NCBI GenBank assembly: GCA_003008705.1
Contig: PDUO01000009.1
Location: 372,001-436,000, forward strand
Origin: Pezicula radicicola
Lineage: Eukaryota; Ascomycota; Leotiomycetes; Helotiales; Dermateaceae
DNA length: 64,000 nt
Reading direction: 5' to 3'
Part shown: positions 22,210-32,254 of the stretch, in pieces
Position numbering within the stretch: the first letter of the stretch is position 1
How the letters are laid out: every line of letters starts with the position of its first letter
Made by a program: the position numbers and the translations under genes
The notes under the pieces: generated by a model
Told to the model about the DNA's origin: nothing
Seen by the model: only the letters and a program-made list of their open reading frames with translations
The model's database searches: none

Positions 22210-23503
22210 ATGTATCTCCAGGTCCTCCTTCCAGTGGCATTTGCTGCAGTTGCATCAGCAGCAAACCAGACTTTAGCACAAGCTCTTGCAGGGCAGTCAT
22301 CCCTTACAACCCTCCAGAGTAAGTTACTCGCTATCAAATCCGATTTCTTCAATGCTAAAACAATCCCAGGCCTTTTGTCTGCTCAGCCCAACTTGGTGAC
22401 AGCCTTGACAACTGCTACGGATATTACCATTCTTGCACCTAACAACGATGCATTCACCACATTTCTAGCTACTCCGATGGGGAAAGCCGCAGCAGGACAG
22501 AGTGATGTTGTTGCTGCCCTTCTCGAGTACCATGTTCTCAACGGCTCGTTCCCAGGCTCGGCCTTCACCACCACTGCTCAGTTTGCTCCAACACTTCTCA
22601 CAAACACTACATATACCAACGTCACTGGTGGTCAAGTCGTACAAGCACAGCTAAGCGGTAAGACGGTTGAAATCTTTTCTGGGCTCAAGGAAAAATCGAC
22701 TGTTGTCACAGCTGTAAGAATTATTTGGAGCTTTCACGTCCACCCAGTTGCTAATAATTTGCTAGGATATTGCATTCTCTGGTGGTGTTATACACATTGT
22801 TGATACCGTGCTCACCATTCCAATGTCCGACTCTGCAACTGCCGTCGACTCGCAACTTACTTCCCTTGCTGGAGCTCTGACCAAGGTCAACCTCGTCAGC
22901 GCAGTTGATGATTTGAAAGATGTAACCATCTTTGCTCCTTCAAACGCGGCATTCGAGGCCATTGGAGCAACTGCGGAGAAGCTAGATACCACTTCTCTTA
23001 GCAGCGTTCTCGAGTACCACGTTATCAACGGAACTGTGGGCTACAGCTCTCTCCTGACTACTGGTCTTGCCAACGAGTCCTTCCCCACTCTCTCTGGCTC
23101 TAACCTGAACATTCTTTCCGCGAATGGAAAGGTCTTCGTCAACTCTGCCGAGGTTACAATCACCGACATTATTGTTGCGAATGGAGTTATGCATGTCGTT
23201 GACAAGTAAGTATTCATCTCACCATTCCACCATTACACCTCAGAGCCTTTGCTAATACACCCTAGCGTCCTTAACCCCGCAAACTCAACCGCAATTCCCA
23301 ATCCCACTGCTACAACGCAAGCCATTGCCTTCGCAGAAGCCACTCCAGCAGACAACGCACCATTCACATCTGGCATTTCTGCCAGCACTACCGCTCCAGC
23401 AGCAAGCACTAGCAAGGCAGGAGCAGCTGCCGCAAGACAAACCGGTGCTATTGGTGTCGCTGCTTTGTTCGGTGGCGCCGCGGTTTTGGCCGCAAACTTG
23501 TAG
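22210..23503 (+). CDS. Fasciclin (FAS1) domain protein, probably GPI-anchored
   Basis: Join 22210-22713, 22766-23205, 23266-23503, giving 393 residues. The signal peptide is MYLQVLLPVAFAAVASA. Two FAS1 domains follow (about residues 19-200 and 201-335), each with the family boxes: ITILAPNNDAF with LLEYHVLNG, and VTIFAPSNAAF with VLEYHVING; HIVDTVL and MHVVDNVL close the domains. A Ser/Thr/Ala-rich linker leads to a hydrophobic C-terminus, GVAALFGGAAVLAANL, typical of a GPI attachment signal. FAS1 proteins act in cell-surface adhesion. The introns are GTAAGA...CTAG and GTAAGT...CTAG, both in phase. Confidence 0.93.
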
Positions 23504-23807
23504 TCAGAGAGAAGCTAATGAGCTATGAATATTATGAGAATATACTGGCTTTTGATAAGCGTACAGGTTTAGTGGTTTTTAGTTGGGCGCGGAATAAATT
23601 TAAGCGACCAATACATTGGCCAGAGAGGGAAAAAATCCAAAATATTTCTATTCACCGTAACTTTCTTCGAAATATATTTCGCAATTTCTTTCATTTGTAG
23701 GCTTTTAATTGAGCATAAAGGGATACTTAAGAAATAACAGCTTTAGTGGGGAGCAAGTGTAAATATGGAACCACGTTAAACTGTTATCTGTAAAAGTCGA
23801 GTACCTA
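23504..23807. other. Short spacer before the Tc1 element
   Basis: AT-rich 3' flank of the FAS1 gene; no gene seen. Confidence 0.5.
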
Positions 23808-23836
23808 CAGTGGGTCGCAACTTATAACCGCGATTT
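23808..23836 (+). repeat. Tc1 element left terminal inverted repeat
   Basis: 29 bp, matches 25127-25155 inverted with two mismatches. Confidence 0.93.
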
Positions 23837-23964
23837 CATATTTTAGCCCACCATTCACCATATTACTAGAGTTATTATAAATCAACCACCAATTATATTA
23901 CCTTCATTCTTTCAATATATAATAAGAAATAATAGAATTTATCATTCCTAAAAGCACTAGTTTC

Positions 23965-25005
23965 CTAGTATTTTGTATACCATCCATCTACCTCAATATA
24001 TACTTTTATCCTCCTTGGCATACTCTCTAATAGAGACATAAATAACTCGTCAGGGAGGTTATTCCATGCATCAATTAAGGCTTGCTCTAATACTGCGAGT
24101 ACTTCTTCAGATTTCCCCATGTTTTGAAGCTCAGGGTGCGTATCTAGAACTCGCTTTTTCATATACCACCAGATATATTCAATAGGGTTTAAATCGGGGG
24201 AGACTGCCGGCCATGGGAGTATAGGTATATCCATATCTATAAACCATTTGCGAACTACATGAGATGTATGGATAGAGGCACCATCCTACATAAATACAAG
24301 GCCTGGTTGGAAGTATTTCGGCATCTGATCCTCGAGAACTTCGATGTAAGAGCGCGAAGAGTAGCCATGCTTCTTACTCTTAAAATCGCGGTCCAAAATA
24401 TACAGCTCACTCCGACCAATGCTATCAATAGATCCCCAAAAACATCCCCAGACCATGACTAATATATCCCTGCTTTTAGGATAGGTTGATATCATCTCTT
24501 TGTTCCATTTCTGAGCTGCCGTTCGAAAGACCCATTGTATTGATTTACCCGAACCATGCTCTGCCGAACACTCGTCACTCCATATAATGTTCTTCTAGTC
24601 TATAAATGTCCATTCCTCTCGAGCTTTACACCAGTTATAGCGTTCCTTTGCATGTTCCTTTGTTAACTCTGGCCTCTTCTTTGCGTGCCAATTGACAATG
24701 CCATGTTCCTTCAATATCTTCTTAATAGTAGTGGTCGAATATTTGATACCTGTAGCCTCTTTAACCTACTCATACGTCGACTTTGGCTCGAGGCGCGTAT
24801 GCCTTAGGATAGCTCGTTCATCTCGATCATTGTATGATTTCTTTCGGGGCTTTCGAGGTAGAGAGGAACCTTCATCGCGCAATGGGTCGAGGCGCACAGT
24901 GTCTCGAATGGTCGAATCTGCCACTTGGAAGGTACGGGCAATGTCTGTATTTCTATCGCCTCGAGAAGCTGCCTCAGTAATTCGTCCTCTTCTATATGGA
25001 GCCAA
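23965..25005 (-). pseudogene. DD34E transposase interrupted by three TAG stops
   Basis: One continuous frame of 347 codons from 25005 down to 23965, stopped only at 24766-24768, 24595-24597 and 24286-24288. All three stops are TAG and no frameshift is needed. The N-terminal part has a helix-turn-helix-like region (RNTDIARTFQVADSTIRD). The catalytic triad is visible: Asp in IIWSDECSAEHG, Asp in DGASIHTSH, and Glu in SPDLNPIEYIWW, with 34 residues between the second Asp and the Glu. The third stop falls where relatives have Gln before DGA/DNA. CAG to TAG or TGG to TAG fits RIP. Confidence 0.92.
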
Positions 25006-25126
25006 TTACTTCTTCCTTGTAATATTCCCAGATATAGGGCCTAGTGGACGACGTGGTGTTGGTATTTTATGGTGTTGAAAAGAGAGAGTCAAGAAGACAC
25101 GTGTTCGAAAATATGTAATTTCGGTA

Positions 25127-25155
25127 AAATCGCGGTTATAAGTTGCTACCGACTG
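25127..25155 (-). repeat. Tc1 element right terminal inverted repeat
   Basis: 29 bp partner of 23808-23836. Confidence 0.93.
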
Positions 25156-25157
25156 TA

Positions 25158-25639
25158 AGTTACCTAAATCAAGTCAGTCACTCAAGTCAAGTGAGGTTCA
25201 GTATTACTCGAGTCACTAGGTCAAGTAAGTTGCTGGAACTTGTGACAAAGTGAGTTATCATGCTTCTTTGACCGTTAATTTAGTTATTTAGAGTTATGTA
25301 GCGCTGTTGGATTCCCCTGCAGTAGTTATAGTTTCTTTCGACCAGAAATTAAGTTGCGGAGTGCAGTCAACCTAAGAAGCGACGGTGCGAAAGACCACCA
25401 GACTACCTAGTCACCTATATAAGCCGCTCAATTACCCCCATCTCAAATTCTAACTCTCATAAAATAAGAACCCGAGAATCAGGTAATCCTCAATGGTTCC
25501 TCTCAACTGACTGCTCTATAGCTAACCTCATGTTGCGATAGGGGTCGGTCCAGAATTTTTACCAACAGAAGGAAAACAATCTGCGACACCCACCCACAAT
25601 AAGAGACCTACCCATAACATCCAATTTTCCCCAAGCAAG
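25158..25639. other. Intergenic with TCAAGTCA-type short repeats
   Basis: No gene. About 25165-25240 has repeated words such as CAAGTCA and GAGTCACT. They resemble the degenerate repeats near 9.3 kb and 43.85 kb. Confidence 0.4.
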
Positions 25640-26359
25640 ATGGCTTCATTCGAACATTTCCCAGATCTTTCTGTCGAGTTGCAGGCTCTTGTTTGGAAGC
25701 ATACGCTTCCTGATCCACAAATTGTACGGTTTAGAGACTACTACTGCGGTAGTAGTCTTCATTGTGTTTGCAAGCATAGAAAGTCCTGTTATCGATATAC
25801 ACAACACCATATTCACGCAATACATAACACAAGCTACGCCTCTCGAGAAGTAAGTTCTAAACGTTTACCGCCTAGCTTTAAAGTGCTGAGCAAGTTGGAT
25901 ATTCAATCTATATCGATTTCAAGAATGATTGGATCTATATAGATTGGTCTTGTGTCTTGCGGTATGGTTAACCCTAACTCCCTTGGGTAGAAACTTTTTC
26001 GTTCAAGGGGTTCCTTACCAATTGAACATGGAGGTGTTCGTAATGTGGCTGTTAGGTTTCATATTGACTTGAAAATGTGGGAGGTTGTATTTGCTTGTTG
26101 GGCTTTTCGTGGGGTTGATAATCTTATTGTTGTGATGGAAAGGGGTACTGTTTTTAATCCAAGTAAGTTGACTGAAACGCTGTTCAAAAAGTTCTGGGAT
26201 GAGTTTTGGAGAGGTAATTTGCATTATTTGCGAGGATGGGATGGGTTTTTAGGGGGGGAGGATGGTTTTGTGGATCGTTTTAAATATTGGGTTGTGTCGA
26301 AGCTTGAAGAGGTTTCTTCTGGGGAGAATATGAGAATATGGGGTTTGAATGGAGCTTGA
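25640..26359 (+). pseudogene. Frameshifted 2EXR-family gene
   Basis: The start MASFEHFPDLSVELQALVWKH is a clear 2EXR N-terminus. The frame continues to about 25893, then coding similarity moves to another frame (YSIYIDFKNDWIYIDWS, about 25900-25961). A 46 bp intron (25962-26007, GTATGG...TTCAAG) joins that segment in phase to GSLPIEHGGVRNVAVRFH and the rest, ending at 26359. The strongest donor (GTAAGT at 25852) cannot be joined in phase with the middle exon, so a one-base deletion or a sequencing error near 25895 is the simplest reading. Shorter than the 2EXR protein at 16377. Confidence 0.65.
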
Positions 26360-27114
26360 GAGTGTTATTGTGGCGTTTGAATTTGTGGAACTGGGATTTT
26401 ATTTAATGGTGTTGGAGCATGATAATGTACAGCATGATTGGGGGTTATGTTGTATCTAAAATTTGCGAGTGATAATCGAAAGGAACTTGAGAAGTCGCGG
26501 GAGTTATGGAGATTATTGTGGACTTCTGGTTTAAGAACTTTTCTGTGGCTTGTGAGAGTAACAAATATAAATCACTTACGATCTCTCATATTGGTTATTA
26601 TCGCACGAAGAAGTAGGAAGGAGATAAACACAAGATGCACGTGTGGAGTGGCGTCGTAATATTAGGGATAGGATTGGCCGTAATAACTAGATTTTAGTAG
26701 TTAATTTTCCTTGCTGTTATAATTGAGTTTCATGTTCCGTTCAGTATGACCAGCCACACTCTTAAGATATAAGGATGAATTGCCTATGCTGCTCAAAATC
26801 GTGGGAATCCTACATTAGTAGCTTTAACTGTTGAGTTGAACGTTTTATTCATTAATTAAGTTTGAGTTACCCAAAAATTGTACGTATCCAAAGCTTTAAA
26901 TTGATCTGTGTCTTTGTATGGGCTACGGTTATGGTACTAGTCTAAACGAAGTTAACTCAAGATATACGTGGCTACTTTGAATGAAGGATGTCACTGAGTC
27001 ACCTCGTTCAAAGTAGCCACGTAGTTCACTTCATACTTAATAAAACCGAATAGCTTTTCGTGTATGCTTTAACTAATTACTCTAACTTACACACATTCAA
27101 TATATCTTTCTAAC
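26360..27114. other. Intergenic; holds an inverted repeat
   Basis: AT-rich, no gene. It contains the 17 bp inverted repeat at 26965-27023. Confidence 0.5.
26965..27023. repeat. Perfect 17 bp inverted repeat with TGAGTCA in the loop
   Basis: Arms 26965-26981 (TACGTGGCTACTTTGAA) and 27007-27023 are exact reverse complements, with a 25-base loop that contains TGAGTCA at 26995-27001, the Gcn4/AP-1 core. It lies about 90 bp before the ORF at 27115. It could be a regulatory hairpin or a short relic of a transposon. Confidence 0.85.
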
Positions 27115-27576
27115 ATGACTTCACCTAAGAAAACCTCTGCTGCTAAGAATATCGAAGAACTCATAGACGAGAATGAAGTTCTTGAAGCTCAACGAGATCA
27201 TTATCGAAACCGATGCGACGAGTTAACGACCGAGCTTAATCACTACAAGCAGCAGCTCAACAACAAACTACAAACATCAGAATACGATATCGATCCATCT
27301 ATCTTCGATAATGAGAGTCTAGAGAGATTACAGGAATGGCAAAAGTGTCTAAACTACTGTATTGAGGAGAAGATGGAGAGAATGAAGCTGGAAGGGAAGA
27401 CATCACCTGAGGTGGATGGAAAGGAGAGGAGCACAGGGGAGGAGTTGAAAGTCCAGAAACGATTTGAGACGGAACTTCCTTTTAGCCCTAGTAATCTGAC
27501 GGGGTTTTTGACTAAGAATCATAAACTTACTCAAGGTCGTACTGAGTATCCGGAGCCGAGGCCAAAGAACTCTTAG
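27115..27576 (+). CDS. Hypothetical coiled-coil protein
   Basis: Single exon, 153 residues, not recognised. Residues about 12-50 (NIEELIDENEVLEAQRDHYR and following) have heptad-like spacing of hydrophobic residues rich in Glu, Lys and Asn and suggest a coiled coil. The C-terminal half is charged and low in complexity. No signal peptide or membrane segment is seen. It lies between two decayed genes in an AT-rich zone, so it may be a remnant or a young gene. Confidence 0.45.
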   Translation: MTSPKKTSAAKNIEELIDENEVLEAQRDHYRNRCDELTTELNHYKQQLNNKLQTSEYDIDPSIFDNESLERLQEWQKCLNYCIEEKMERMKLEGKTSPEVDGKERSTGEELKVQKRFETELPFSPSNLTGFLTKNHKLTQGRTEYPEPRPKNS

Positions 27577-27899
27577 GTACTTTTTTAGCTTTGGTGGAAT
27601 TCCCTGGTACAGTTGATAGTCGTTCAGTTGATATTCTGACTGGAGGGAATAGTTTCTCAGCCTTTTCGCCAAAGGAGCTGTATATCGAGAACTGTCATAA
27701 AGCTCAATTCAACATTAAACCTGCGTCAAACACATTCTGCTATTCAACTTCTATAGAACTCTTCTTCTCTATTGTTTTGGAAAATCTTATGTATTAGTTA
27801 TATATAGTTAACTTCTTGTTCCAAATTCTGTTCAATAACATTGTACTTTTCGTCTTGTTCTCGATTCCACTCTGTTTTTGACGTGGTGGACCTTGAATA
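27577..27899. other. Spacer, no gene seen
   Basis: AT-rich, between the coiled-coil ORF and the arylsulfotransferase pseudogene, whose 3' boundary is not sharp. Confidence 0.4.
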
Positions 27900-28760
27900 G
27901 AACAATGCTCGAGATGGCAAAATGGCCTCAAAGGTTGCAGACGGATAGTCGCCAGTGTTATTTCTAATGTTCCGAGAACATTGTCCTTTTGGTCGATTGC
28001 TTTTACAAAACCAACTGAAATGTTCGTGAGACCTGCAAATTGTGTTTCGAAGCCTATTCTTGCCATACGATCAAGCATGATTAATGTTGTTGAACCATTT
28101 TCAACTGCATATACGGCATAGCTGACAACTTCAGTGGCGCCATTCCAACTCATGTAATAGTACTTTGATTCCATTTCTGAGCGAGTACATATACAGTAGT
28201 ATCCGGCCGACCAAACCAAGACGATTTGATGGTAGGGTAGTTGATTGTAGTATTATTAGAGAAGGTAGTATCGAGTACACGATCAACACTCGTTGAAACT
28301 TGGAATTACTCCCCATCCAACAAACCTTACTGTTCTCGAGATGGTATACGTTACCATAATGTCGAGCTAGGCCGCCATCAAAGTGAAACCATTCTTTCGC
28401 CAGTATTGCTCTCATTGTCTTTAATCGGAGCTCGATTAACATAGCTGAAGAATACTTATGTATCCGAGCATCATCCCTCCATACATTATTAAAGAATAAG
28501 ATTTGCTCTCTTTCATTTGATCTCTTGTGAATCCGTGCATCGTAATGAGCGGAGAAATTAAATCCTTCTAAAATGAATGATGAAGATCTACCTTCTAATC
28601 TCTAGATAATGGATCCGATCTCGTGAGAAATTCGGTAATATGCAATTTAGATGCTGAGCAGAGAGAGGTGAGATAATCACCATTATTACCATGCTTATCG
28701 ACGGGATTAATATAGTTATGCTTCATTAATATTGCACCCACACTGCATGGAGTTAACTGA
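27900..28760 (-). pseudogene. Degraded arylsulfotransferase (ASST-type) gene
   Basis: Family blocks lie in order on the minus strand but in different frames: NYINPVDKHGNNGDYL, then RISHEIGSII*RLEG, FNFSAHYDARIHK, AKEWFHFDGGLARHYGNV, SSWFGRPDTT, YYYMSWNGATEVVSYAVYA, and RIGFETQFAGL near the end. The ASST_2 family has corresponding VDKD.GNYL, IWRLGG, F.QHDAR, REW.HPDG...GNVQ, SWNGATEV and GFET boxes. The star at 28602-28604 is TAG where the family has Trp. At least three frame changes are needed (about 28650, 28320 and 28200). Active relatives transfer sulfuryl groups between phenolic compounds. Limits are approximate. Confidence 0.75.
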
Positions 28761-29810
28761 CAAGTAGTCTTAGGGCTTTGAGAAAGATCTCGAAGTACCA
28801 GGCTTACCCTTTGGAGTAATAACTGATTCTTTAATTGGTATATGATCTATACAATGTTAATCAAAGCCAACATTGTTTGTATCGATTTCATACTCTTTAA
28901 ATTTAACATCATAAAGCTAACCAAAGCCACTCTTAACACCTTTGGAAGAAACCTCTCGCTGAACGGGTATTTAGTGAAGCACGGTTGCTTTCCGTCTACT
29001 ATCAAGTGGATGAAAATCATGAGTACCATGAGAACGAGCTTGTTGTTTATTGGCTCTGATTATTAGAGTTATGCATTATGAAAGTTTCTTTTCTTTGCTG
29101 GTAGTTGTACAGAGTATGAACAAAATGTTTAAATAAGGGTAAGGGAGCTTATAATCATTAGACTGTTTTGGTTACTCGGTTAAGGTAAAGCTCAAGAGCA
29201 TACGTAGCCTGAAGTTCGCTAACGCTGACCGTATGAAAAATATGTAAAGAAGGGCATTTCGAAAAACTCACAAACTGGTTCTGTTTCTTTGTTATGCTCT
29301 AGTCATTGCAATTACCATTTACAAGCTAATCTGCTTTACAAATCTTTTAAGTGTTATAATTGCCATAATAGCTTTAGTACCTATGTAGTAATCGGGGTAA
29401 TAATCCATAGAATCGTCGCTTAATTGACCCACGCTAAAAGTGTAGTGAAGAATACTTACCACTTCGAAATGTCTCCTGCTTACCTTCTCTGTGCAAACTA
29501 TTTTATATCGCCGCCATGTAAGGCTCAAAGTTATTCTATAAAGCTCAAGGAGTGCAGGCTGTTCCTGTTATTGACGGCAGGTTCTTGCCGGTCGGCGTAA
29601 AGCCATTTCGCTTGTAGGTCTTTCGTCATCCGTCAAAAACTGGCACCGTCATGTATATGGACAAAGAAAAAAAAATACGAAAGTTGCATGAATTTTAAGA
29701 ACTAATAAATCAATGGTCAATCTCATCAGTAGTGGATGCCGTGGAAGTCGATTAATCAAAGAGCGAAAAGAACGAAAAGAACTCAACATCAAGGACTACT
29801 AATAAACTCT
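28761..29810. other. AT-rich spacer
   Basis: About 1 kb. It may contain more of the decayed N-terminus of the arylsulfotransferase near 28,760-29,060, but I could not align it. No other gene seen. Confidence 0.4.
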
Positions 29811-30639
29811 CTAATTATCCATCCCTAGAAGCTCTCGAGCCATCTCATTTATGCATGCGGTTTCATGAATGTAACTTCTTGGGTCTGGCCCACGAGGTAG
29901 TTGTAGACCTTTACCATGAGCTGATCTGCACCGCTCAGTGTAGATCTTCTCCGTCACTGGCTTCCCCATTCTTATATTTCAATTAGTATCCAATTTCTAC
30001 CTTGTCCAAGGACACAAGAGAAGACATACCTGCAGAAGTCGCAAGTACAAGGTTTACTGCCTGTTCCATGGTGATCGCAACCCCAGCTAGATTCTGAATC
30101 TCCAGCCATTCCACAACATGTCCATCGAAAAGCCCGTTCCCACTCCTTGAAGAGTTTTTTTTCGTCGCCGTGAAATTCCTCCTGTAATCTTGTAAGTTCG
30201 ACTCCACCACATCTCCTATCCATAATACTGATTTGCCCCCAAGGAAATAGATGGGGGACGTTGTGACTTGATCGACGGTATTCAGTGAAAGACAAAAGAT
30301 ACTCACCTCGAACTTCTTTTTCCAGGTCTCGCCTTCCTCTACAATCATAGCAGCAAAACCGAGTTCTTCACCATACGGACCATCTTCGGGGCTTGGAGAA
30401 GTACGCCAGGTAACGAGTTCCAACTTCCCTTCATGATAAGAACCATCTTGACATTTGCGTATCTTCTCATTATCATACCATGCCTTTCCACAATGACCTT
30501 TATGAGAAGGCCAATCCCTGGCCTGGCATTCCCGGGAGAAGTAGAAGCTCGTTTTGCATTTAGCACATCTTGAAAGTGGAGTGTTTGTGTCTTGGCTCTT
30601 GTTGCAAACTTTGCAGCTGGGGCATGGTTGATCTGCCAT
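29811..30639 (-). CDS. MYND zinc-finger protein with an altered ligand
   Basis: Complement of join(29811-29970, 30030-30181, 30307-30639), giving 214 residues. An N-terminal MYND finger uses C9, C12, C25, C28, C38, H46 and C50. The position that is normally the Cys of YCS is Phe34 (FYFSRECQ). The C-terminal domain is typical of a fungal MYND family: FRWTCCGMAGD, WGCDHHGTG, PCTCDFCRMGKPV and KIYTERCR. The first intron (125 bp, GTGAGT...TTACAG) and the second (59 bp, GTATGT...ATAAG) both restore phase and family sequence. MYND fingers mediate protein contacts; the partner is unknown. Confidence 0.85.
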
Positions 30640-32254
30640 TTTGAGGGAGGGTTGGGAAAGTGGGAACTGAGTGATTAAGTCGCTTGGGAGGAAGGACTGG
30701 TGGGGGGCCGAGATTACAGTAACAGTAGTTTTGGGAAATCTCTGTAGAGGCTTCTTCTTATTGTGCCTAAATTTTATGATTTTAGGCTAGTTAAGAACTC
30801 AACTTTTGATGTTTGAAAGAAGTTAATTGATTTGGTGTTTTCTTTTTTGTCACGTATGTGTTAATATAGGGGCAAGCGCGTTGTCCCGGCGGTGAGCTGG
30901 AGGGGGGCACAGTAAAAGTTTATTACTAGATTATCTGGTATCTAAACGACGATGTGCAACAAAACTTTTTCGGCGCCTTGTGAGTGGAGAACTCGGGCCC
31001 TCGGGGAGTGACGACTGACGAAATCCCTTCGATAATCGGGTTTCTGCGAATTGCGATATGCAACACAATCTCCCATCCTTGATCCACGTGACTTATATAT
31101 ATATTAAGCTGGATTAGAATATTGCGGACTTACAGGGTAGTATAGGTATCTACAGTAATACTGAGATAATAAGAAGTCTTGGACATCATAACTTGAAAGA
31201 TTTTACTACTGTGTGCCAAGTATACCAAGGTTTTCGTTACCCAGATACATGTACCACACCATATCTCCCCCATCACGTGGGTTTAGTACTAAGGGCAACA
31301 ACCATGCAATTATTTGCTTCCGAGTTCCTTGCCTCACGGCTCAAGTTTTGAGTAGTGTGTGAGGTTTGGTTGCAGCATCCACAGCCCTTCTGCCTCTTAC
31401 CCTCTCTGCAATAGAACGCGTTGCACAACGACGGCTGAGGATTCATACTTAGCAAGTCGTGGTTCGCACTCGCCTCACTTCCACCTGTTCAGTGTCGTCT
31501 TCGTGTGAAGGGTGAGACCAAAGCGTCGTGACTCGTGACCATATTCGTCGATCCATATTCGTCGATCCATATTCGTCGATCCATATTCGTCAATGGGATG
31601 GGGTTTAATGTTATAAATAGATGCGATTTTCTGCATCTCCCAGGTTGTCGTCAAATAACCAGAATCACGTTGAAACATCGCTTAAAGGACACTGATGACG
31701 TATGTAGCATTCGAGGTAAAGTGAACTGCACTTTGAGCATCGCGTGCATCCCAATTTCCTGTCTGAGATTACGTTATGGTATAGGAGGGGTATCGTGTAC
31801 TTTCGTACTGTACATCACCATGGGCGTCTCATCTACAGACAATGATAAGCAGAGATCACACAGGCTAACCCCTGGAAAACAGCCATCAGCCTGTGCATTT
31901 TACCTATTATTCTCCCCAAGTGAAAGAGACCCCCAAATAACCGCGATTGGCGCCCTTGGCGTTTTGAAACCACAGACGTCTCGGGAAAGAGCCGTCAGTG
32001 ATCACCACAACTCATCCGATGTCTCTGGGGTCCAGTATTGTTCAGGGGATCCCTAGGGTAAGGGTAAGGTGATCAACCAACCTGCCTCTTCCAACTCAAG
32101 GTTCTTCAAGCCAAGTCTTCAGGTAACAAAACCTCTTTCATATTGTCCTACCATTTCCTTTTCGACTCTTAAATCTACCTATTCTCCTGGATCTTAAGGT
32201 ACAGGGGCGCTTCCTGAAATCCAGCCAAGACGGCCACACATCATCGCCATCAGT
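30640..32254. other. Intergenic, no gene seen
   Basis: About 1.6 kb between divergent genes, so it contains both promoters. It holds the 14 bp tandem array at 31540-31595. A 173-codon frame at 31535-32056 starts inside this array and has no family features, so I leave it out. Confidence 0.5.
31540..31595. repeat. Tandem repeat, four 14 bp units
   Basis: Three exact copies of CATATTCGTCGATC and a fourth with changes in its last bases. Confidence 0.95.

Larger units (their letters stand above)
23808..25155 (-). mobile_element. Tc1/mariner-type DNA transposon with terminal inverted repeats
   Basis: 1348 bp, flanked by TA on both sides (23806-23807 and 25156-25157), the standard Tc1/mariner target duplication. 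The termini are 29 bp inverted repeats with two mismatches: the left starts CAGTGGGTCGCAACTTATAA and the right, read inward, CAGTCGGTAGCAACTTATAA. It contains one transposase frame on the minus strand, broken by three TAG codons. The structure is complete, so only the coding region is inactive. Confidence 0.95.

Noticed and set aside
23965..25005. TAG read-through or a changed genetic code for the transposase
   Set aside because: Host genes in the window end normally, one of them (RPS6) with TAG, and RIP explains the stops better.
31535..32056. 173-codon frame on the plus strand
   Set aside because: It begins inside the 14 bp tandem repeat and has no protein features.
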